DNA of 38,487 nucleotides, from NCBI GenBank assembly GCA_027622115.1, contig JAQBZS010000001.1, positions 1-38,487 of the forward strand, in the 5' to 3' direction. A program made the position numbers and the translations under genes. This stretch comes from Planctomycetota bacterium (GTDB taxonomy: Bacteria > Planctomycetota > Planctomycetia > Planctomycetales > Planctomycetaceae). The notes beneath the pieces were generated by a model. The model saw nothing but the letters and a program-made list of their open reading frames with translations. It ran no database searches and was not told the origin of the DNA. Of this stretch, positions 34,137 through 38,487 are shown one piece after another. Each line of letters opens with the position of its first letter. Within the stretch, counting starts at the first letter, position 1.

Positions 34137-35429
34137 ATGCAACATTCCTACGCGTGCGGAACTAACGATCACGACGTGTCGCGCAGGCGAATGTTGGGCG
34201 CGCTTGCCGGAACGGCGGCGAGCTCGATGGGGTTCGGCTCGTTGTTACAGCCCGCTGTCGCCGCACAAATCCAGCGAAAACAGAAACAGGTGATCGTGAT
34301 TTGGCTCGACGGCGGCATGAGCCAACTTGAGAGCTGGGATCCGAAGCCGGAAACGGAATTCGGCGGCCCATTCCGCGCGATTCCCACAGCGGTGCCCGGC
34401 GTGCATCTCAGCGAACTCATGAGTCATACCGCCAAGGTAATGGACAGGATTTGCGTGGTCCGCAACATGTCGACCGTCGATGAGAATCATTCCACGGGGG
34501 TGCCTCGGGTTCTGCGCGGCGATCCGAAGAATCGCGGTGTCACGTATCCGTATCTCGGAGCGGCGGTCGCCAAGTTGCTGGAATCGGAACGAAACGCATT
34601 GCCGCCCTACATCTGGGTCAAGCCGGGGCGAGGCGGCTACATCTGGCAGCATGCCGGATTCCTCGGGCCGAAGTATGGGGCACTGGCGCTCGGCGACGGC
34701 AAGCCGCCGATTCACATTCACCGCCCGGATTCCATTACGGACAAGATCGACGCCGATCGCAACGCCCTGCGGCTGAAAGCCAACGAGCGATTTCGCCAAC
34801 GCCGTTTGGAAACGGAAATCGGAGCCTACGAATATTCCTTCCAAACCGCGTTGCAATTGATGAAGCGGAAGGACTTGTTCGACGACACCAAGGTGCCGGC
34901 GAAAGACGTGGAACGCTACGGTCGACATCCCTTGGGACGGCACCTGTTGCAAACGCGACGGTTGATCGAGGCGGGAGTGCAGTTCGTGCAATGTCATTCG
35001 TACCACTGGGACACGCACGGCGACAATTTCAACATGCATCGCGAACTGGTCCCGCAAATCGACCAGCCTTACGCCGCGCTCATCGAGGATCTCAGCGAAC
35101 GCGGAATGCTCGACAACGTGCTGGTGGTCTTGATGTCGGAATTCGGTCGCACGCCGAAGATCAACCAGCGGTTGGGGCGAGACCATTGGCCGGAAGCCTG
35201 GTCACTGGCATTGGCGGGCAGCGGCATCAAGCGCGGTCATGTCGAAGGCAAGACGACGCCAAACGGTGCGTGGGTGGATTCGCCCGAGCAGTATGATGCC
35301 GGTCATTTGTTCCACACGATCTTTCGCTGCATCGGCGTTGATCCGAGCAGGACGGAATACCTCAACAACGGTCAGCCGCTGCCGATCGCGCATGACGACA
35401 TGTCGGTGATCAAGGCCGTGATGGCGTGA
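34137..35429 (+). CDS. DUF1501 family protein, Tat-exported (second copy)
   Basis: The 430-residue product has a Tat signal (SRRRMLGALAGTAASSMGFGSLL at about 15-37) and the DUF1501 hallmarks VIVIWLDGGMSQLESWDPKPETEFGGPF, HSYHWDTHGDNF and MSEFGRTPKINQRLGRDHWP. It represents a different branch from the gene at 1002-2306: the core motif is WDTHGDNF instead of GWDMHGQ, and it has an extra RPDSITDKIDADR region. A GAGGAG site lies seven bases before the ATG at 34137, fixing the start although the frame is open to 33546. Location is predicted periplasmic; the reaction is unknown. No cytochrome partner gene is adjacent. Confidence 0.92.
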   Translation: MQHSYACGTNDHDVSRRRMLGALAGTAASSMGFGSLLQPAVAAQIQRKQKQVIVIWLDGGMSQLESWDPKPETEFGGPFRAIPTAVPGVHLSELMSHTAKVMDRICVVRNMSTVDENHSTGVPRVLRGDPKNRGVTYPYLGAAVAKLLESERNALPPYIWVKPGRGGYIWQHAGFLGPKYGALALGDGKPPIHIHRPDSITDKIDADRNALRLKANERFRQRRLETEIGAYEYSFQTALQLMKRKDLFDDTKVPAKDVERYGRHPLGRHLLQTRRLIEAGVQFVQCHSYHWDTHGDNFNMHRELVPQIDQPYAALIEDLSERGMLDNVLVVLMSEFGRTPKINQRLGRDHWPEAWSLALAGSGIKRGHVEGKTTPNGAWVDSPEQYDAGHLFHTIFRCIGVDPSRTEYLNNGQPLPIAHDDMSVIKAVMA

Positions 35430-35439
35430 TTTCACCGAG

Positions 35440-35456
35440 TTGACATTGTTTGTCAA
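35440..35456. promoter_or_regulatory. small palindrome upstream of map
   Basis: TTGACA and TGTCAA flank the five bases TTGTT. TTGACA also matches a -35 box exactly, but no good -10 box follows at 16-18 bases. It could be an operator or a weak stem after the DUF1501 stop codon. Confidence 0.22.
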
Positions 35457-35520
35457 AGACCTGACGATTCCAGGCTGAATATGAATCTTGAGCACCTTGA
35501 ATTGAACATATGAGGCCCAC

Positions 35521-36417
35521 GTGACACGTCGCCGGGGAAGGCTATTTAGCCCGATTGAATCGATCTTTCGACCAAGCAAGGCCCGCCAACAACGAGCGGG
35601 TGCTTCGAAGTCGAACCCCGTCAAGATCCCGATTTACGACGAAGAGGAACGCGACCTGTTGCGAACGGCGAGTCGGTTCAACTCGCAACTCATGGATTTC
35701 CTGAGGCCGCACATCCGTGCGGGCATCACGACGATTGCGATCGATCAGTTGGCCACGGATTACACACGCGATCATGGTCATACGCCGGCGTGTCTCGGGT
35801 ATCTCGGATATCCCAAAGCCATTTGCACCAGCATCAATGAAGTTGTCTGTCACGGCATTCCGGACGCCACGGTGCTCCGGCCGGGCGACATCGTCAACGT
35901 CGATTTGACCACCATCGTCAACGGCTGGCACGGGGATCAATCCGAGACGTTCATGATCGGAGAAGTGTCCGAGGATGCTCGCCAACTTGTGCAGGCGGCG
36001 TTCGAAGCGTTGTTCGTCGGCATTCGAGCCGCGAAGCCGCATGGTCCGGTTTCACTGATCGGCCAAGCGATCTACGACTTTGCCAAGGTCCGCGAGTTGG
36101 GCGTTGTGCGCGAATATCAGGGACATGGGATCGGCCGCGAGTTTCACCAAGATCCGGGCATCCCGCACTTCCCGGAAGCTCGTTCTCGAAAACACATTTT
36201 GCAGCCGGGCATGTGTTTCACGGTCGAACCGATGCTGAATCGAGGCTCCTGGCGGACGCAATTGAATAAGCAGGATGGCTGGACCGTTCGCACGCTCGAT
36301 CACAAGCTTTCCGCCCAATTCGAACACACGATCCTGATGACCGAATCCGGCCCGGAAATCATGACCTTGACCAAGACCGGCCCACAAGAAGGCGACGTGG
36401 TCAAGTCGTCATTTTGA
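35521..36417 (+). CDS. map: methionine aminopeptidase, type I
   Basis: The 298-residue enzyme removes the initiator methionine from nascent proteins in the cytoplasm. All catalytic residues of type I enzymes are present with the expected spacing: H111 (VCHGIP), metal ligands D128 (NVDLTT), D139 (HGDQSETF), H202 (QGHGIGREFH), E236 (FTVEPML) and E268 (QFEHTIL), plus H209. The start is a GTG at 35521; the first 35 residues form a basic extension not found in short bacterial enzymes, and it lacks the Cys-rich zinc-finger extension of eukaryotic type I enzymes. It stands alone rather than next to secY, adk or infA, so it may be an additional paralogue. Confidence 0.95.
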   Translation: MTRRRGRLFSPIESIFRPSKARQQRAGASKSNPVKIPIYDEEERDLLRTASRFNSQLMDFLRPHIRAGITTIAIDQLATDYTRDHGHTPACLGYLGYPKAICTSINEVVCHGIPDATVLRPGDIVNVDLTTIVNGWHGDQSETFMIGEVSEDARQLVQAAFEALFVGIRAAKPHGPVSLIGQAIYDFAKVRELGVVREYQGHGIGREFHQDPGIPHFPEARSRKHILQPGMCFTVEPMLNRGSWRTQLNKQDGWTVRTLDHKLSAQFEHTILMTESGPEIMTLTKTGPQEGDVVKSSF

Positions 36418-36490
36418 TCCTGCGAGTTGGTAAAGTCTCTGCTGCCGAACGCTTGAACTCCGGTGATCGTCTTGAGTTCGGGTTTGTCAC

Positions 36491-36589
36491 GTTTGACCGC
36501 ACGCCGTAGACGCGCGTTTGCAGACAGGCTGAGTTGCCGGGTCGACCAACGTGTCCTCAAACGCGCGTGCCTACGGCGTGCGGTTAAAC
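36491..36589. repeat. 30-bp near-perfect inverted repeat
   Basis: The left arm 36491-36520 (GTTTGACCGCACGCCGTAG then ACGCGCGTTTG) and the reverse complement of 36558-36589 agree at 29 of 30 positions with a 2-base gap; the loop is 37 bases. It lies between map and the NPCBM gene and could end map transcription. Its size and the palindromic core also suit a dispersed repeat. Confidence 0.65.
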
Positions 36590-36665
36590 GAGCCGCCGTC
36601 CCACTAGACACGACAACACTGCGTCGTGCAGCAATACAACGCCAAACAACCAACAACTTAAAGAA

Positions 36666-37961
36666 ATGCCGAACTACATAGCAAAATCACTGGCTAGTAT
36701 CGTCGCGTTGACGCACGTTTGCGTTGCCGACGAACCGGCGGTCCCGGATGCGAGGCTCCTCGATACATCCGGCTTCGTTCATGTTGGACGGCTGACGACG
36801 CTGTCGGGTCAGTCCGTCACGCTTCAGACGGCTGCCATGTCGCTGACCTTGCCCTTTGCAAAGATCCTCCGGATTGACCAATTCCCGGCGAGGCCCGTGC
36901 TGAATTCGCGATGGTTGGTTGTCTTGGCAAACGGCGACAATCTCTACATCGACGCTCGGCCGCAAGGAATTGCCATCGACGACACCGCGCTCTCCGGTCG
37001 GTTCCCAGTCGGCGAAGACTCGGCATCCGTCGCCGTTCCACTCGAAACCGTACGCGGCATTCTGATGCACGTTCCCGAGTCGGCGGCCCAGCGGTCTCAG
37101 TTCTTGAAGCAAATGGAATCCAGCCAAGAAGATGGCGATGTTTTCGTGTTGCGAGCCGGAGATCGAGTCATCGGCGAGGATCCGGAACTCGGGCCGGACG
37201 GATTCAAATTGAGCGTCGGTGCCGGCGTCACCAAGCTGAAACGGGAAGACGTGCAGTGGATTCGATTCAATCCGAAGCTCGTCAGCTTTCCGGACACCCA
37301 AGGTCCAATCACGCTCGTCGGACTCACCGACGGCTCGCGACTCACCGTGAGCGGGATCGAATGGCAACTGGCCGATGAAAACCAAGCCCCCGACGCCGGA
37401 TCGATCGCACGCGTCAAATTGAAGACGGCGTTCGGCCCGTCGATCACCGTGTCCGCAAAGCACATCGCCTCGATTCAGCCGCTCGGACACGGTCCCGTGT
37501 ATCTTTCGGACCTCAAACCCATCGAATACACATTCACGCCGTTCCTGTCTCGGAAGTGGACCTACCAACTCGACCGGTGCGTGACCGGCGGCCCGTTGCG
37601 AGTTCACGGGACCCGGTTCGACAAGGGCATCGGACTGCACAGCCAATGCCGGTTGACGTATGACCTGGGACAACGCTTCGCCGGATTCCGCAGCGTGGTG
37701 GATCTGGATGATTCGGCCAGCGAATTCGGCAGCGCGGTGTGTCGAGTCGAACTTGACGGTCGGTTGGCATGGAGCAGCGGCCCATTGACCGCTTTGGGTC
37801 CGTCCGTCACGGTGGGGCAGTCCGCGACGAGTGGACTACTGGATGTGTCCCACTGTCAGCGGCTCACAATCGTGGTGGAGTTTGGTGCTCGAGGCGACAT
37901 TCAAGATCACGTCGATTTGCTGGACGCGGTGTTGATCCCCAAGGCGACTGGTGGAAATTGA
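36666..37961 (+). CDS. exported NPCBM-domain protein
   Basis: The 431-residue product has a short N-terminal hydrophobic segment ending in HVCVADEP, consistent with a Sec signal. The middle part is beta-rich with no named domain. The C-terminal 150 residues form an NPCBM/NEW2-type carbohydrate-binding module (LRVHGTRFDKGIGLHSQCRLTYDLGQRFAGFRSVVDLDD, ending DHVDLLDAVL). A periplasmic or surface sugar-binding role is likely, but no catalytic domain is visible. Its stop codon shares one base with the ATG of selB (TGATG), so the two are translationally coupled despite unrelated functions. Confidence 0.88.
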   Translation: MPNYIAKSLASIVALTHVCVADEPAVPDARLLDTSGFVHVGRLTTLSGQSVTLQTAAMSLTLPFAKILRIDQFPARPVLNSRWLVVLANGDNLYIDARPQGIAIDDTALSGRFPVGEDSASVAVPLETVRGILMHVPESAAQRSQFLKQMESSQEDGDVFVLRAGDRVIGEDPELGPDGFKLSVGAGVTKLKREDVQWIRFNPKLVSFPDTQGPITLVGLTDGSRLTVSGIEWQLADENQAPDAGSIARVKLKTAFGPSITVSAKHIASIQPLGHGPVYLSDLKPIEYTFTPFLSRKWTYQLDRCVTGGPLRVHGTRFDKGIGLHSQCRLTYDLGQRFAGFRSVVDLDDSASEFGSAVCRVELDGRLAWSSGPLTALGPSVTVGQSATSGLLDVSHCQRLTIVVEFGARGDIQDHVDLLDAVLIPKATGGN

Positions 37962-38487
37962 TGACGACGGCGGAACTCAAGAATGTCCTGGTCGGCACGG
38001 CGGGCCATATCGATCACGGCAAGACGCGGCTCGTCGGGCGATTGACGGGCACCGACACGGACCGGCTGCCCGAAGAGAAAGCCCGTGGAATTTCGATCGA
38101 CCTCGGCTTCGCACATTGGCAAGCCGACGGCTTCATCTTCGGCATGGTGGACGTACCCGGGCACGAACGCTTCGTCAAGAATATGGTGGCCGGAGCAACC
38201 GGTGTGAACATCGCGCTGCTGGTGATTGCCGCCGACGACAGTGTCATGCCGCAAACTCGCGAACACCTGGAGATCATGGATCTGCTGGGCGTGAAGTCCG
38301 GCGTGATCGCCATCACGAAGACGGACATCGTTGAACCTGATTTTGTTGAATTGGTCGAGGCGGAGATCGAGGAACTCGTGGAGGGAACGTTTCTTGAGGG
38401 CTGCCCGATCGTGCCAGTGTCATCGGAAACGGGGGAGGGGATCGATCAACTCAAAGCCGCGCTGACCGAACTCGCGAAGACCGGCCA
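37961..38487 (+). CDS. selB: selenocysteine-specific elongation factor SelB, 5' part
   Basis: The 175 codons present encode the GTPase domain of SelB, which delivers selenocysteinyl-tRNA to the ribosome at UGA codons. G-motifs are clear: GHIDHGKT at 15-22, the SelB-typical DRLPEEKARGISIDLGF at 34-50, DVPGHE at 64-69 and TKTD at 119-122. The block TGTDTDRLPEEKARGISIDLGF separates SelB from EF-Tu. The residue after the P-loop is Arg rather than the more usual Thr/Ser/Ala. The frame is open to the window end, so the C-terminal winged-helix SECIS-binding part is not seen. The ATG overlaps the stop of the preceding gene. Its presence implies that the organism makes selenoproteins. Confidence 0.92.
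   Translation, partial: MTTAELKNVLVGTAGHIDHGKTRLVGRLTGTDTDRLPEEKARGISIDLGFAHWQADGFIFGMVDVPGHERFVKNMVAGATGVNIALLVIAADDSVMPQTREHLEIMDLLGVKSGVIAITKTDIVEPDFVELVEAEIEELVEGTFLEGCPIVPVSSETGEGIDQLKAALTELAKTG

Noticed and set aside
1..38487. CRISPR arrays, rRNA and tRNA genes
   Set aside because: No regularly spaced direct repeats and no recognisable rRNA or tRNA sequence were seen on either strand by reading; a covariance-model scan was not possible.

Overview
The window looks like a chromosomal segment from a member of the Planctomycetota (Planctomycetia). The evidence is the combination of gene families: DUF1501, DUF1552 and DUF1592/DUF1588 cytochrome-type secreted proteins, Ser/Thr kinases fused to WD40 repeats, an FG-GAP surface protein with a LEPR-XLL-like N-terminal motif, an NPCBM-domain protein, and high-GC codon use with few strong Shine-Dalgarno sites. 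No rRNA, tRNA or CRISPR array was recognised. The genus cannot be fixed from the sequence alone.

Layout. 0-4.2 kb (minus strand): a LuxR-type regulator, a Tat-exported DUF1501 protein and an FHA-GAF-class III adenylate cyclase. 4.5-10.9 kb (plus strand): a probable metal-efflux cluster made of a Cys/His-rich exported protein, a His-rich periplasmic adaptor, an RND permease and a His-rich lipoprotein. 10.9-16.9 kb: a DUF1552 gene and a DUF1592/1588 di-cytochrome gene on the minus strand, with broken genes around them (WD40 fragment, DUF1501 pseudogene with three internal stops, Hint-domain fragment). 17.2-21.6 kb: a kinase-WD40 gene with a -1 frameshift near its end, convergent with an ECF-like sigma factor across a perfect 19-bp inverted repeat. 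22.0-26.9 kb: an FG-GAP/RTX/cadherin-like surface protein, frameshifted once and then cut by an insertion sequence with 31-bp inverted ends.

27.0-33.2 kb holds the most interesting unit. A transmembrane Ser/Thr kinase with a C-terminal DUF4384 domain lies 36 bp upstream of a very large lipoprotein with TPR-like repeats and a C-terminal CHAT (caspase-like) protease with an intact His/Cys dyad. Together they read as a two-gene envelope signalling/proteolysis system. A stand-alone M41-type (FtsH-like HEAGH) metallopeptidase without an ATPase domain faces it convergently. 34.1-38.5 kb: a second intact DUF1501 gene, methionine aminopeptidase (map), an NPCBM-domain exported protein and the 5' part of selB (selenocysteine elongation factor), which overlaps the NPCBM gene by one base and runs off the window.

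Several intergenic palindromes (10.1, 10.25, 12.6, 16.5, 20.85 and 36.5 kb) look like dispersed repeat units or terminators. The stretch 10.9-26.9 kb shows concentrated gene decay: three gene remnants, two -1 frameshifts and one insertion. Both frameshifts could also be sequence errors.
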